A DNA stretch of 64,000 nt from Candidatus Peregrinibacteria bacterium (GCA_018658105.1 JABHVW010000006.1:110594-174593), one strand, 5' to 3'. Shown: positions 17,840 through 27,705, counted from the stretch's first letter. Translations and numbers: made by a program. The notes: generated from the letters alone by a model not told the origin.

Positions 17840-18484
17840 ATGAAATTCTTTTTAGACACTGCAAACCTCGATGAGATCAAAGAAATTGCTTCTTGGGGCG
17901 TTTTGGATGGAGTGACAACTAATCCAACTTTAATTTCGAAAGAAGGGAAAGTCAAAGTTGAGGATAGGCTGAAAGAGATCGCTAATATTGTGGCGGGGCC
18001 GATTAGTATGGAGGTGATTAGTTTGGATGTAGATGGAATGCTTAAGGAGGGGCGAAAATATGCTGAGTGGGCTGAGAATATTGTGATTAAATTACCTTTA
18101 ACTCCGGATGGCCTGAAGGCTGTTGAGATTTTCAAGGGAGAAGGTATAGATACTAACGTGACGCTTTGTTTCTCTGCGAATCAGGCGATTTTAGCTGCAA
18201 AAGCTGGTGCAACTTATGTTAGCCCTTTTATTGGAAGACTTGACGATCAAGGTACAGATGGCATGAATTTGATTTCTGAGATAACACAAATCTTTCAAAA
18301 TTATCATTTTGGAACACAGGTATTGGTTGCGAGTATTAGGCACCCGAGGCATGTAACAGACGCTGCTTTGCTAGGTGCTGATGTTTGTACAATACCTAAG
18401 GCTGTTTTTGAGAAGCTGGTAAAGCATCCAATGACAGACCAAGGTATAGAAAAATTTCTTAACGATTGGAAAAAACGAAAATGA
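17840..18484 (+). CDS. tal: Transaldolase, short (TalC/fructose-6-phosphate aldolase) type
   Basis: A 214-residue transaldolase of the small decameric class. The start [10 protein letters not shown], the strand GVTTNPTLI and the catalytic Schiff-base lysine in [12 protein letters not shown] are characteristic. It transfers a dihydroxyacetone unit between sugar phosphates in the non-oxidative pentose phosphate pathway. Its stop codon overlaps the pgi start (ATGA), followed by tkt and a TauE-like gene, so the four genes look like one operon. Some close relatives are F6P aldolases instead; the neighbouring transketolase favours transaldolase activity. Confidence 0.93.
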   Translation: MKFFLDTANLDEIKEIASWGVLDGVTTNPTLISKEGKVKVEDRLKEIANIVAGPISMEVISLDVDGMLKEGRKYAEWAENIVIKLPLTPDGLKAVEIFKGEGIDTNVTLCFSANQAILAAKAGATYVSPFIGRLDDQGTDGMNLISEITQIFQNYHFGTQVLVASIRHPRHVTDAALLGADVCTIPKAVFEKLVKHPMTDQGIEKFLNDWKKRK

Positions 18485-19713
18485 AATTATATTTAGATCC
18501 CATTGTCGGTTTAGGTTTAGACGGAGTTTCTGCTGAAGACATCAGAGGCGAGCAACATAAGTTAGCAGATTTCTTAGATAGTTTTGAAACTAGGGGTCAG
18601 GGCTTTCCTCGCTTGCCAAAGGCCAAAGCGGCTTTGCTTGAGGTGAAGCATCTTGCTGAAAAGATGAAAGGTAAGTTTGAAAATATAGTGGTATTGGGTA
18701 TAGGTGGCAGCTCGCTGGGTATTACCTGCGTACGAGATGCATTGCTTGGGCCGTATTATAATTTTCATGCCAGCCCTCGCCTATTTGTATTAGATAATTT
18801 GGACTTAGTTGAAGAGGTTGAAAAAGTTATAGATCTGGATAAGAGTTTGTTTATTGTAATTTCGAAATCTGGGCGTACGCCTGAAACAATGGGTCAATAT
18901 TTTTACTTTCGAGATAAAGTTTCTAAAGAAAATTTCGTATTTATTACTGATCCTGAAGGTGGTGAGCTACGAGCAATTGGTGAGAAAAATGAGATTCCAA
19001 TGTTAGATATTCCACAAAATGTAGGTGGTCGTTTTTCAGTTTTGACTGCTGTTGGGCTCTTTCCTGCGGCTTTGCTTGGAATTGATGTTGAAGCTCTTTT
19101 AGATGGTGCTGGCGAGATGGCTAGCTCTTTTTATCAGACTGATTTTGATTTAAACCTGCCTTTTCAACTGGCAGCTGCTCAATATTTGTTGGAATGGAAG
19201 CATGGAATAAGCATGACAGTAATGATGCCTTACTCGACACGTTTGTGGACTTTGGCTGATTGGTACAGACAACTTTTGGCTGAGAGTATAGGTAAAGATG
19301 GCAAGGGAATCACTCCGATTCGTGCGCTTGGAGTAACTGATCAACATTCGCAATTACAGCTTTATAATGAGGGGCCAACAGATAAACTCTTCACTTTGAT
19401 TGAGGTTGAAAATGAGAAGTCTTCGAGGATACCTAAGGTTGAAAATGAAGCGATGTCTTACCTGTCAGGTGTGAGTTTTCATGAGCTAATGAATGTTGAA
19501 AAAAAGGCGACTGAACAAGCTTTGGCTCAATATAAAAAGCCAGTTGCAAATATAGTCATCCCTGAGGTGAATGCACGTGAACTTGGTAAGTTATTTATGT
19601 TTTTTGAAGCGAGCATTGCCTTTTTGGGCGAATTCTATAACATTGACGCGTTTAACCAGCCTGGTGTAGAGCTTAGTAAAAATCTCACTAAAGAATTTCT
19701 AACAAAATCATAG
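18481..19713 (+). CDS. pgi: Glucose-6-phosphate isomerase
   Basis: A 410-residue phosphoglucose isomerase interconverting glucose 6-phosphate and fructose 6-phosphate. SIS-domain landmarks are present: GIGGSSLG for phosphate binding, [11 protein letters not shown], and the second-domain [14 protein letters not shown]. The family's His and Lys region is in [13 protein letters not shown]. The start ATG at 18481 overlaps the tal stop codon, indicating translational coupling. It links the product of transaldolase and transketolase (F6P) back to G6P, the substrate of the nearby Zwf, allowing a cyclic pentose phosphate route. Confidence 0.95.
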   Translation: MKLYLDPIVGLGLDGVSAEDIRGEQHKLADFLDSFETRGQGFPRLPKAKAALLEVKHLAEKMKGKFENIVVLGIGGSSLGITCVRDALLGPYYNFHASPRLFVLDNLDLVEEVEKVIDLDKSLFIVISKSGRTPETMGQYFYFRDKVSKENFVFITDPEGGELRAIGEKNEIPMLDIPQNVGGRFSVLTAVGLFPAALLGIDVEALLDGAGEMASSFYQTDFDLNLPFQLAAAQYLLEWKHGISMTVMMPYSTRLWTLADWYRQLLAESIGKDGKGITPIRALGVTDQHSQLQLYNEGPTDKLFTLIEVENEKSSRIPKVENEAMSYLSGVSFHELMNVEKKATEQALAQYKKPVANIVIPEVNARELGKLFMFFEASIAFLGEFYNIDAFNQPGVELSKNLTKEFLTKS

Positions 19714-19715
19714 CG

Positions 19716-21617
19716 ATGCATTTACCAGAACTAGGGTCACCGTTGAAAGAGGAACATATTAAATTTCTTGAAGCTTTTGCTAAGTCTTGCAGACAGAGCA
19801 TAGTTAGAATGGTTACCAATGCTCAATCTGGGCATCCTGGTGGGTCGCTTTCATCTTTAGATTACTTAGCGATGATATACGCCATGCGTATTTGTTTGAC
19901 GAATGAGAGAGTGATTGTGTCTCATGGGCATATTTCACCTGCTGTTTACTCAGTTTTGGCTGAGCTAAATGTTATTCCAAAAGAGGATGTGATTCAAAAC
20001 TTTAGAAAACCTGTGGATCTTTATGAAGGCCACGTGAATAGAAAAATTCAAGGTGTGCATTTTGGAACTGGCCCACTTGCAGTTGGAGGCAGTGTTGCTT
20101 CTGGTTGTGCACTTGCAGATAAGCTTTCTGATAATTCTGAGCTTACATTTTTACTAATGGGGGATGGTGAAAATCAAGAAGGGCAAGCATATGAAATGAT
20201 GAATTTTGCAAATAAATATAAACTTTCGAATCTAGTTTTATTCATTGATTACAATGAAGTTCAACTAACAGACTCACTTGAAGAAATTATGCCTCTTAAT
20301 ATTGCTGGGCACTACAAAGCTTCTGGCTGGGATGTTATTGAGCTAGATGGTCATGATTTTCAAGCTATGTGGGCGGCGATTGCTGAATCACAAAAAAGCG
20401 AGAACCCTACCCTATTGCTAGGTAAAACTGTGATGGGCAAAGGTGTTTCATTTATGGAAGAAACTGGTAAAGCTAAGCAATCTGACTGGCATGGTAAAGC
20501 GCCAAAGCCAGATGTTGCTGATGCGGCACTTGTAGATATTGAACTGAGTGAAGATGAGATGCAGACTTTGTTGACTGGTCTAGTTGATTTACCGAAAAAT
20601 ATTAAAACAAATGAAGACGCAGATATGGATCTAAACAAGGTTGTTCAAGCTGGTGAACCAGTACTTTATGACCTAGATACTTTCACAGATTGTAGAAGTG
20701 CATATGGTGATGCTTTGCTAGATTTAGCTAATAACAACCCTCATGTGGTTGCGCTGACTGCTGATGTGGCTGGAAGTGTGAAAACGACAGGTGTGAAAAA
20801 TAATATTCCTGAGCGTCACATTGAATGTGGAATTGCTGAACAACATATGGTGAGTGTAAGTGGAGGCCTTTCTATTCAAGGATATGTGCCTTTCTGTAGT
20901 ACTTTTGGTGCTTTCATGAGTAGCCGTGCAAAAGACCAAGCTCGAGTAAATGATCTTAATGAATGTAATGTAAAAATGGTTGCAACTCACTGTGGACTTT
21001 CTGTTGGTGAAGACGGACCAACTCATCAAGCAATTGATGATATTAGTTCTTTTAGTGGGTTTTTTCACACTAGAGTTTTGGAACCGGCTGACCCAAATCA
21101 ATGTGATCGAATGATTCGTTTTGTGGCTCAAGAGTACGGAAATTTCTATGTAAGAATGGGCCGCTCAAAACTGCCGATCATTTCAAAAACTGATGGTTCT
21201 GCACCTTATTACGACAAGGATTATGCTTTTGAAGCTGGCAAGGCTGATGTGTTACGTGAAGGTAGCCGTGGTACGATTATTGCTGCTGGGCCTATGGTGA
21301 TTCGTGCGATTGAAGCTGCTGAGAAACTCGGTGGAGATATTGAAGTGATTGCAGTAAGTAGTTTTATTCCTTTTGATGCTGCGACTATTGTTGAAAGTGT
21401 TAAGAAGACTGGCCGATTAGTGACCGTGCATGACCATAATGTGGATACGGGCCTTGCTCATTACGTGAGAAGAGCCATGGAAGAAGCTGGGCTAAGTGTT
21501 CCTGCTAAGCATCTTGGAGTTGATCATTACCAATTATCAGGTACAGCAGATGAGCTTTATAAGCTTGCTGGCCTTGCTGTTGAAGATATTTCAGAAAGTT
21601 TACATTCACTTTTATGA
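19716..21617 (+). CDS. tkt: Transketolase, full length
   Basis: A 633-residue thiamine-diphosphate enzyme with both halves in one chain. The N-terminal part has the ThDP/Mg motif GDGENQEGQAYEMMNFANKY and the central Pyr domain has GIAEQHMVSVSGGL with the catalytic Glu. It transfers two-carbon units between ketoses and aldoses. In many CPR genomes and archaea the enzyme is split in two, but here it is intact. It begins two bases after the pgi stop and its stop overlaps the next gene. DXP synthase is a paralogue, but the tal-pgi context and sequence fit transketolase. Confidence 0.94.
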   Translation: MHLPELGSPLKEEHIKFLEAFAKSCRQSIVRMVTNAQSGHPGGSLSSLDYLAMIYAMRICLTNERVIVSHGHISPAVYSVLAELNVIPKEDVIQNFRKPVDLYEGHVNRKIQGVHFGTGPLAVGGSVASGCALADKLSDNSELTFLLMGDGENQEGQAYEMMNFANKYKLSNLVLFIDYNEVQLTDSLEEIMPLNIAGHYKASGWDVIELDGHDFQAMWAAIAESQKSENPTLLLGKTVMGKGVSFMEETGKAKQSDWHGKAPKPDVADAALVDIELSEDEMQTLLTGLVDLPKNIKTNEDADMDLNKVVQAGEPVLYDLDTFTDCRSAYGDALLDLANNNPHVVALTADVAGSVKTTGVKNNIPERHIECGIAEQHMVSVSGGLSIQGYVPFCSTFGAFMSSRAKDQARVNDLNECNVKMVATHCGLSVGEDGPTHQAIDDISSFSGFFHTRVLEPADPNQCDRMIRFVAQEYGNFYVRMGRSKLPIISKTDGSAPYYDKDYAFEAGKADVLREGSRGTIIAAGPMVIRAIEAAEKLGGDIEVIAVSSFIPFDAATIVESVKKTGRLVTVHDHNVDTGLAHYVRRAMEEAGLSVPAKHLGVDHYQLSGTADELYKLAGLAVEDISESLHSLL

Positions 21618-22381
21618 ATTTAGAGGCATTACCGTATCTAGGAGGAATCGTCTCCTTCTTTTCGATGATACTTTCTGCTTTTTCAGGTGGAGGTGGCTCT
21701 TTGATTTTGCTGATGAGTTTATTGGGGTTCACAGAGAGCAGCTACCTAGCAGCCTTAACCTTAAGTAAGATTGCAGCTGCTGTAGTGACTGGTACTGCTT
21801 CATTTTTGCATATAAAAAAAGACAAATATAAACTTGATAAAAAAGTACTTGGAGTTATGTTTTTTGGCTCCCTCTTTGGAATTAGTATTGCTACATATCT
21901 TGTTCAATATCAGCTTGATGAGAGTTTTGTAATCTCATTATTGCCCTTCATAATGTTTTCTATTGGTCTTTACCTGATTTGGAATAAGAAAAAGGGGCTT
22001 GGAATTGAGAAGCCGAAGCCTGTTACGAAAAGATTACTTGGTGAAATTTTTGCCTTCTTTTTCCTGACGAATATTATAAATGGTCTTTCGGGTGGATTTG
22101 GAATTATTTTTGGATCGTTTATGGTTATTCATATGCGTATTTCATTTATTCACGCTATTGCATATGGAATGGTGTCTGGGTTTTTGGTGCATTTAATGCA
22201 GTCAATTTATTTAACTACAGTTGTAGATCTTAATTACACCTTGGCGATTTTTATTATTATTGGGGCTTTCTTAGGAGGTTATGTGGGCACAAAATTACAA
22301 AGCCTAAAGGGCAACCTCTGGGTAAAGAATGTTGCCCTTTTAGTAATGTTCGGAATTGGAATCCGAATGTTGATTTTTTAG
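21614..22381 (+). CDS. TauE/SafE family membrane transporter
   Basis: A 255-residue polytopic membrane protein of the TauE/SafE (sulfite exporter-like) family, with about seven or eight hydrophobic segments. The N-terminal half has a glycine-rich AFSGGGGSLI loop, and a matching NGLSGGFGIIFGSF loop begins the second half, as expected for the internal duplication of the family. Substrates of this family are anions such as sulfite, sulfonates or others, and cannot be told from sequence. It overlaps the tkt stop codon by four bases, so it may be cotranscribed with the sugar genes. Confidence 0.83.
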   Translation: MNLEALPYLGGIVSFFSMILSAFSGGGGSLILLMSLLGFTESSYLAALTLSKIAAAVVTGTASFLHIKKDKYKLDKKVLGVMFFGSLFGISIATYLVQYQLDESFVISLLPFIMFSIGLYLIWNKKKGLGIEKPKPVTKRLLGEIFAFFFLTNIINGLSGGFGIIFGSFMVIHMRISFIHAIAYGMVSGFLVHLMQSIYLTTVVDLNYTLAIFIIIGAFLGGYVGTKLQSLKGNLWVKNVALLVMFGIGIRMLIF

Positions 22382-22382
22382 A

Positions 22383-22775
22383 TTATTCCCAGAATTTGCT
22401 GTCTGCGCCCCAAACGTCTGTAGCGCCGTTTAAGATAAATGCTGTAAGTGATCCACTATCTTCGACGTAGATTTTAACTTTACCACTACTTGCATTCCAT
22501 TCACTTCGAGACCAATCAATTGTGTAGCCTTTATTCATAAAGTCGAATGCTGCCGGACAATCTGCTTCTGTTGTCTTTGTAGCTAAACGCATGTGGTTCA
22601 TGAATGTTTCACAGTCTTTTCTTTCTGCTGCATCCTGCATAGTACTCCATGCTTCAATTGCTCCTTTTAATTCAGGAAACTCGCTTGCTGCTTCTTTATC
22701 TGCACCGCTAAGTCCTGATGAACATGCGCTAAGAAGCAATGTAAAAATTGCAGTTGTTGCTAAAAGTAGTTTCAT
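22383..22775 (-). CDS. Small lipoprotein of unknown function
   Basis: A 130-residue lipoprotein with a signal peptide and a lipobox ending at Cys18 (LSAC). The mature part begins with a flexible Ser/Gly stretch. It contains two further cysteines (in KDCETF and EADCPAAF) that could form a disulfide. I recognise no family. The stop lies one base from the TauE-like gene stop, tail to tail. It has an extended -10 of the same form (TGTTAGAAT) as the other minus-strand lipoprotein at 15700-16134. Confidence 0.8.
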   Translation of the reverse strand: MKLLLATTAIFTLLLSACSSGLSGADKEAASEFPELKGAIEAWSTMQDAAERKDCETFMNHMRLATKTTEADCPAAFDFMNKGYTIDWSRSEWNASSGKVKIYVEDSGSLTAFILNGATDVWGADSKFWE

Positions 22776-22798
22776 AATATTTTGGTTAAATCAGCTGG

Positions 22799-22807
22799 AT
22801 TCTAACA
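22799..22807 (-). promoter_or_regulatory. Extended -10 promoter of the small lipoprotein gene
   Basis: On the minus strand TGT-TAGAAT, 23 bases before the ATG at 22775. It is identical to the element at 16160-16168. Confidence 0.55.
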
Positions 22808-22813
22808 AAAGTC

Positions 22814-23506
22814 TTATGTATAGGCTAGTACTTTTGTAGGTACGTCCTCCATGACTTCTCTTAATGCTGTAAGTTTTGGCTGGACTTGTTCACCTTTTAA
22901 AGCTGCCAAAACTGGAAGTTTTTTCTCACCTTTTAAAAGAAGCATTGCAGAGCCAGCGCTTTTTAAAGCGATCAAACAAATGCTAAGACGATCTGGCGTT
23001 TTGTATCCTTCGGCGTGTGCAACACTCGCGTATTTTGTACATTCTAAAGCTTCGTCTCCTTCAAAAAGAGATGCGATGTGGCCGTCTGCGCCCGCACCAA
23101 GGATCAATAAATCAAAGATTGGAAATCGGTCATGGCTTAAAGCAATTAACTTGCGTGACATCTCTTTTGCAGATGACTCTGGCGGCAAAGATGTATCGAA
23201 AGAAATAATGTTTTCTGGTGGGATTGATATTTTTTTGAGCAAAGACTCTCTGATCATTCGTAAGTTACTTTCTTTGCTGTCACTTGGTACTTGTCTTTCG
23301 TCTAGGGTTATTAGTGTGATTTTTCCCCATGGTAATTTCTCATCTGCTAACTTTGCGTAAAGGGCTTCTGGCGTGCTTCCTCCTGCAAGACCTATTCTGC
23401 ATGTTTCAAATTTCCTAATAGATTCTTTAATCAAAAGTAAAGTGTCGTCAAATGCAGTTTGTAAAAATTCTGCCTCATCGTTGAATGTAAAAATACTTGG
23501 GTTCAT
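22814..23506 (-). CDS. pgl: 6-phosphogluconolactonase
   Basis: A 230-residue member of the glucosamine-6-phosphate isomerase/6-phosphogluconolactonase superfamily. Typical segments are GLAGGSTPEALYAKLA, TLDERQVPSDSKESN and LLILGAGADGHIASLF. It hydrolyses 6-phosphogluconolactone to 6-phosphogluconate. The start ATG (23506-23504) shares its A with the zwf stop codon (TAATG), so it is translationally coupled as the last gene of the gnd-zwf-pgl operon. Confidence 0.94.
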   Translation of the reverse strand: MNPSIFTFNDEAEFLQTAFDDTLLLIKESIRKFETCRIGLAGGSTPEALYAKLADEKLPWGKITLITLDERQVPSDSKESNLRMIRESLLKKISIPPENIISFDTSLPPESSAKEMSRKLIALSHDRFPIFDLLILGAGADGHIASLFEGDEALECTKYASVAHAEGYKTPDRLSICLIALKSAGSAMLLLKGEKKLPVLAALKGEQVQPKLTALREVMEDVPTKVLAYT

Positions 23507-24936
23507 TAGCTTGGGTTATACCATTCGAAACCATCTTTTTTGAGAAGCTCATCTGCTTCTTTTGGCCCCAAAGTATTGGCTGGATATAAAATAGGTTCAC
23601 AATGTTCTCTGTGCATTCTGTCGCAAATTTTTTGCAATGGATCGATGACTTTCCATGCTGCAAATATTTCTTCGAAATTCAAGAATAAACCTTGCTTGCC
23701 AGCAACAACGTCTAGGAACAATCTACCATGTTCAGACAGACAGTCGCCGCTACAGTAAATTGGTCTACCTGTAGTGAGAGAGTGGAAATCAAAAGTTTTT
23801 CCACCTAACTTTGTTAAAAGCTGGAATTCAATTTTTTCATTTGGCTGCAGTTGAATTATTAATTTATTTGTTGGCAACTGCCCATGATCTTTTTGTGGTT
23901 TTTCAGGTTTAAATTCGATTACTACTGCTGTCCATTTTTCTTTTAGCGCTTTACCACTTCTAATATAAACCGGCACTCCTTTCCAGTTTGGGTGGCTTAA
24001 ACAAAGCTTCATTGCAGCGAATGTTTCTGTTTGCGAGTCGTTTGGAATTTCTTTTTCTTTTCTATAACTTTTGTACTGCCCCCTTACAACGGTCTTGCTT
24101 GAAACCTTAAGTGAATTTAATATTCGTGCTTTTTCATGATGAATAGCCTCTGAACTTTTTTCTTTTGGAGCGGTCATTGTGAGGTAAGCCAAAATCTGCA
24201 AGAGATGAGATTGAACCATATCTCTCATAATGCCCACATGGTCGAAATAATTTGCACGACCTTCGATGTCTTTACTTTCGAGAGCACTGATCTGGATATT
24301 ACTTACATACTGCTTTGTCATAAGACTGGTCAGTAATGAGTTTGCATAACGAAGTGAAAGCAAATTGCTTACTGCTTCTTTACCTAAATAATGATCTAAA
24401 AGATAAATCTGTTCAGACTGAAATGTTTTATTTATTTTCTTTTTAAGAACTTTTGCAGATGCTAGGTCGTAGCCAAATGGCTTTTCGATTACGAGGCGAA
24501 GTTTTGATTTTTTCGTGTTGAAATTAACCTTACCCAGGTTTGTGAATATGTCATTGAATGCTGAAGGTGGAACAGAAAAATATGCAATTCTTACACGATC
24601 TTTCTTTTTTTCGATTGTTTGCAAATATTTTTTGAACTTCTTGTAATCTTTTTCTTCGTTATATTGGCCGCTAAAATAGTGCACATGTTTAAGTGTTTTC
24701 TTCAGTGCAGCTTCGTCTATATATTCTTCTGCTTCTCTAACTGACTGTTCAAAAAAATCTTGGAATTCTTTGTCGCTCATTTCTGTTCTTGCATAACCAA
24801 CGATCTTAAAATCGCTAGGCATTCGTTTTTCTTTAACTAGTTCGTAAATTGCTGGGAAAAGTTTTAGTTTAGCTAGAGAGCCTGAAGCTCCGTATATAAA
24901 TAATGTGAAATTTCCATCTGCTTTTTGAATTTTCAT
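23506..24936 (-). CDS. zwf: Glucose-6-phosphate 1-dehydrogenase
   Basis: A 476-residue enzyme that oxidises glucose 6-phosphate with NAD(P)+. The Rossmann motif GASGSLAKLKLFP is at the N-terminus and the active-site signature DHYLGKEAV is near residue 190. The start is either ATG 24942 or ATG 24936. I prefer 24936 because it overlaps the gnd stop as TAATG, the same coupling as between zwf and pgl. It is the middle gene of a three-gene oxidative pentose phosphate operon. Confidence 0.95.
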   Translation of the reverse strand: MKIQKADGNFTLFIYGASGSLAKLKLFPAIYELVKEKRMPSDFKIVGYARTEMSDKEFQDFFEQSVREAEEYIDEAALKKTLKHVHYFSGQYNEEKDYKKFKKYLQTIEKKKDRVRIAYFSVPPSAFNDIFTNLGKVNFNTKKSKLRLVIEKPFGYDLASAKVLKKKINKTFQSEQIYLLDHYLGKEAVSNLLSLRYANSLLTSLMTKQYVSNIQISALESKDIEGRANYFDHVGIMRDMVQSHLLQILAYLTMTAPKEKSSEAIHHEKARILNSLKVSSKTVVRGQYKSYRKEKEIPNDSQTETFAAMKLCLSHPNWKGVPVYIRSGKALKEKWTAVVIEFKPEKPQKDHGQLPTNKLIIQLQPNEKIEFQLLTKLGGKTFDFHSLTTGRPIYCSGDCLSEHGRLFLDVVAGKQGLFLNFEEIFAAWKVIDPLQKICDRMHREHCEPILYPANTLGPKEADELLKKDGFEWYNPS

Positions 24937-26324
24937 TACCATTCAGAGTGAAAGCTGCCTTCTTGATCGATGCGCTCATATGTATGAGAGCCGAAACGAT
25001 CACGCAGTCCTTGAATAAAATTGGCCGAAGAGCGGCCGCGTCGACTTGCCTCAAAGTGGCTAAGTCCACCCGAGATTGAGAGCATTGGGATAGAATGTTT
25101 TACTGCAGTATTTACAATTAATTTCCAACTTTTTTGACATTCAACTAATGCTGTATGTGCAAATTCTGTGAAATATAGGTTTTGTACTTTTTGACTGAAT
25201 GCAAGATTCATATCTTTTAAAATTGCACTTCTGATTATGCAACCACCCTGCCAAATTCTTGTGATTTCTGAAAAATTTAAGCCGTAATGCATTTCTTTAT
25301 CTGCAGCACGAAGTATTGCGAAGCCTTGTTCAAAATTGGCTAAACGAGTGGCAAATAGTGCCTTTTCAAGATGTTCCGTAAATTCTGAGAGAGTCATTTC
25401 TGGGCTTTGTTCTAGTCTAGGGTAAAGTCCGTCGAGTTTTTTTCTTTCTTCTAGACTGTTTGAAAAACCACGCATAAATACTGCACCGGCAATTGTTGGG
25501 CTTGGAACGCCGAGCCTTAATGCTTCTTGCGTAGTCCAAACGCCTGTGCCTTTGTTTTTTGCTTTATCTAAAATTAGATCTAGCAGCTCTTTTCCATCTT
25601 CTTTTTTGCGGAGAACATCTACTGATATATCTGTTAGGTATGAAGCCATTCTGCCTTCGGACCATTTTTCGAAAATATCTGCAATTTCATTGTGACTGAG
25701 TTTGTATAACTCCTTTAACATTTGGTATGCCTCTGCCAGCATTTGCATTTCTGCATATTCGATTCCGTTGTGAACCATTTTTACGTAATGGCCTGCCCCG
25801 CCTTTACCCATGTGAGAAACGCAGGCTTTACCACTAAAATCTTCAGCTGCGATTTTGGTTAGTACTTCTTCAAATTCTTCCCAGGCTTCTACAGGGCCGC
25901 CCGGCATAATGCTTGGGCCTTTTAAAGCGCCTTCTTCACCGCCTGAGATTCCAACGCCTAAGAGGTGAATACCCTTTTCTTCTAATTGTTTTTGGTAAAT
26001 TTCTGTAACCTTATATATTGCATTCCCACCATCCATAATGGCGTCATCTTTATCTAAGATGGGAGCTAATTTTTTAATTAAATCTGCGGTTGGATCACCG
26101 GCAGGGACCATGAGAATGATTCTTCTTGGCCTTTCAATACTTTCTACAAAATCTTCGAAACTTTGTGGAGCATAAAAATTTTCATCTGGAAATTCATCTA
26201 CAAACTCATTAATTTTCTCTGTTGTACGATTCCAAAGGCTAAGGGAAAACCCTCTTGAAGCAATGTTTCTTGCGAGAGATTTACCCATGGTGCCTAAGCC
26301 AATTAATCCTAAATTAGATGTCAT
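24936..26324 (-). CDS. gnd: 6-phosphogluconate dehydrogenase, decarboxylating
   Basis: A 462-residue enzyme that converts 6-phosphogluconate to ribulose 5-phosphate and CO2. An NADP-binding GLGTMGKSLARNI motif is followed by WNRTTEK. The signature GVGISGGEEGALKGPSIMPGG region and VHNGIEYAEMQM come next, and the C-terminal helical domain includes the RAAQRD-like end segment (QGLRDRFGSHTYER). The length is typical of the dimeric class. It is the first gene of the gnd-zwf-pgl operon. Confidence 0.96.
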   Translation of the reverse strand: MTSNLGLIGLGTMGKSLARNIASRGFSLSLWNRTTEKINEFVDEFPDENFYAPQSFEDFVESIERPRRIILMVPAGDPTADLIKKLAPILDKDDAIMDGGNAIYKVTEIYQKQLEEKGIHLLGVGISGGEEGALKGPSIMPGGPVEAWEEFEEVLTKIAAEDFSGKACVSHMGKGGAGHYVKMVHNGIEYAEMQMLAEAYQMLKELYKLSHNEIADIFEKWSEGRMASYLTDISVDVLRKKEDGKELLDLILDKAKNKGTGVWTTQEALRLGVPSPTIAGAVFMRGFSNSLEERKKLDGLYPRLEQSPEMTLSEFTEHLEKALFATRLANFEQGFAILRAADKEMHYGLNFSEITRIWQGGCIIRSAILKDMNLAFSQKVQNLYFTEFAHTALVECQKSWKLIVNTAVKHSIPMLSISGGLSHFEASRRGRSSANFIQGLRDRFGSHTYERIDQEGSFHSEW

Positions 26325-26395
26325 GTAAGATTTGTTTAATATATTTAATTTAACGAAACACTATATCTTTGTATAGCTAGAGAGTGTCACTGAAA

Positions 26396-27088
26396 TTACA
26401 ATGTGCCCTCGAGTGGGGTTTCAATAATTTCGGCGTCAGTCATTTGGTTGGCTTTGTCTCGCAGTTTTATTAGTACTGACTGAATACTCAAAAGTGCGAA
26501 TTGCCTTGTGTGTTGATCTGTAAATTCTAGGCCGTGGCGTTGAAAATATTCTTCGAGAGCGTAGTCGATTAGATCTAAGACTATAGATTTAAGTTTGTGT
26601 TCTGGAGTTAGAACTGTTTCTAAAGTTCTGCCAGGCATCATTAAGCCTGCTTTTAATATTGATTCACCCCAAGAGTTTAAATCTGTACGTATATTTGGCG
26701 GTAACTTCACTACCTCTGGTAATTTTGAATCAACAGAGAAGTCAATAAGTTGATCTTGTGGCATTGCGATTTCTTTGAAGCTTTCTTTTAACTCTGCTTC
26801 GAGTTCTGCGTTTGCAATAGTTAGTACTGCTAAAATAAATGCTCCTGGAACATTTTCTTGTAATAATTTTACAACCAAAAATACTAGATCAGATTTACTC
26901 GTATCTTGAATAAATTTGACTAGTATTTTGGCAAGTTTGTCTTCTTTCTTTTTCTGTTGCTGTTGGTGCCCAGTCATCGCTTTTATCGCTTTGGCATTTT
27001 TACGTGCTTGTTCACGATATTTTTCAGACGACTCTGTACTACCTTGAGAATCTGCATCCTCAAGACCAAAAAAAGATTCTAAAGACAT
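26396..27088 (-). CDS. Hypothetical helical protein
   Basis: A 230-residue soluble protein that I do not recognise. The N-terminus is polar with a Gln/Lys-rich stretch (GHQQQQKKKEDK). The rest is predicted mostly helical with hydrophobic heptads (LVFLVVKLLQENVPGAFILAVLTIA could be a buried helix pair). There is no signal peptide. It lies four bases downstream of the holin-like gene and may be cotranscribed with it. Its role is unknown. Confidence 0.75.
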   Translation of the reverse strand: MSLESFFGLEDADSQGSTESSEKYREQARKNAKAIKAMTGHQQQQKKKEDKLAKILVKFIQDTSKSDLVFLVVKLLQENVPGAFILAVLTIANAELEAELKESFKEIAMPQDQLIDFSVDSKLPEVVKLPPNIRTDLNSWGESILKAGLMMPGRTLETVLTPEHKLKSIVLDLIDYALEEYFQRHGLEFTDQHTRQFALLSIQSVLIKLRDKANQMTDAEIIETPLEGTL

Positions 27089-27091
27089 AAT

Positions 27092-27358
27092 TTATTTTTT
27101 ACCGAATTTATCAACGAAGAAATTGTAGAGCCATACAAGAAGGTATGTCCCAATGAAACCGTCTAAGAAGCCCCATAAAAGGCCCCAGAAAGCGCCTGAT
27201 ACAGTAATATCAAAGAATGGGTATACTTCTGTGATCAATTCTAAAAATGAACCGGCGAAACCGTATTTTGCAGTTACAATGGTCCAAATAAATAGGGCAA
27301 GGCCCCATAGAACACCGACTGCTAAACCGGCTGAAAGTGCGTGGAGTTTGAATTTCAT
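27092..27358 (-). CDS. Small holin-like membrane protein
   Basis: An 88-residue protein with two or three membrane segments and the pattern WGLALF, then VYPFFDITVSGAFWGLLWGFLDGFIG, ending in a YNFF..KFGKK tail. It resembles a family generally annotated as bacteriophage holin in diverse bacteria. That label is weak, and no lysis or phage genes are nearby here. It precedes the 230-residue unknown gene on the same strand. A housekeeping membrane role is as likely as lysis. Confidence 0.7.
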   Translation of the reverse strand: MKFKLHALSAGLAVGVLWGLALFIWTIVTAKYGFAGSFLELITEVYPFFDITVSGAFWGLLWGFLDGFIGTYLLVWLYNFFVDKFGKK

Positions 27359-27370
27359 CCTAATAGGATT

Positions 27371-27403
27371 AAAAAATAAATAGCTACCGAGATGATAGCT
27401 ATT
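27371..27403 (-). terminator. Intrinsic terminator of rpmA
   Basis: On the minus strand an 8-bp stem (27396-27403 with 27379-27386) is followed by a T-rich run (27371-27378), about 24 bases after the rpmA stop. Confidence 0.8.
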
Positions 27404-27426
27404 TTCTAGTGTTAATTCAAGTTTGC

Positions 27427-27705
27427 TTAAGCACCCATTACATGAACGAGTGTATCGAGTCTTACTCTTCCATCAAATTTCTTTTGATTCTTTTTTGTAA
27501 ATTTAACAACACCGTCTTGGAGAGCAAAAATTGTGTAATCTTTACCCATTCCAACCCCCGCACCTGGATGCCATTTTGTTCCCTTTTGGCGAACAATAAT
27601 TGCACCTGAACGAACAGCTTCACCACCGAAGCATTTTATGCCACGACGTTTCGCATTCGAGTCTCTTCCGTTCTTACTTGAGCCACCGGCTTTCTTATGT
27701 GCCAT
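27427..27705 (-). CDS. rpmA: 50S ribosomal protein L27
   Basis: A 92-residue L27. The N-terminus [16 protein letters not shown] reaches toward the peptidyl transferase centre in known structures. [21 protein letters not shown] and [14 protein letters not shown] are canonical. There is no N-terminal propeptide of the Firmicute type. It is not paired with rplU (L21) here, unlike in most bacteria. A terminator follows directly. Confidence 0.97.
   Translation of the reverse strand: MAHKKAGGSSKNGRDSNAKRRGIKCFGGEAVRSGAIIVRQKGTKWHPGAGVGMGKDYTIFALQDGVVKFTKKNQKKFDGRVRLDTLVHVMGA

Noticed and set aside
17840..18135. Open frame on the minus strand opposite transaldolase and similar frames opposite csaB, purD and the PKD genes
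   Set aside because: These are antisense shadows of strongly identified genes, with no promoter, start context or family similarity.
18482..21617. Possible UGA-to-glycine recoding as in Gracilibacteria
   Set aside because: UGA ends transaldolase, transketolase and others at family-typical positions with start codons overlapping, so UGA is a true stop.
27092..27358. Active phage holin
   Set aside because: Only weak family resemblance; no endolysin or phage genes are adjacent, and it lies in a core region next to L27.
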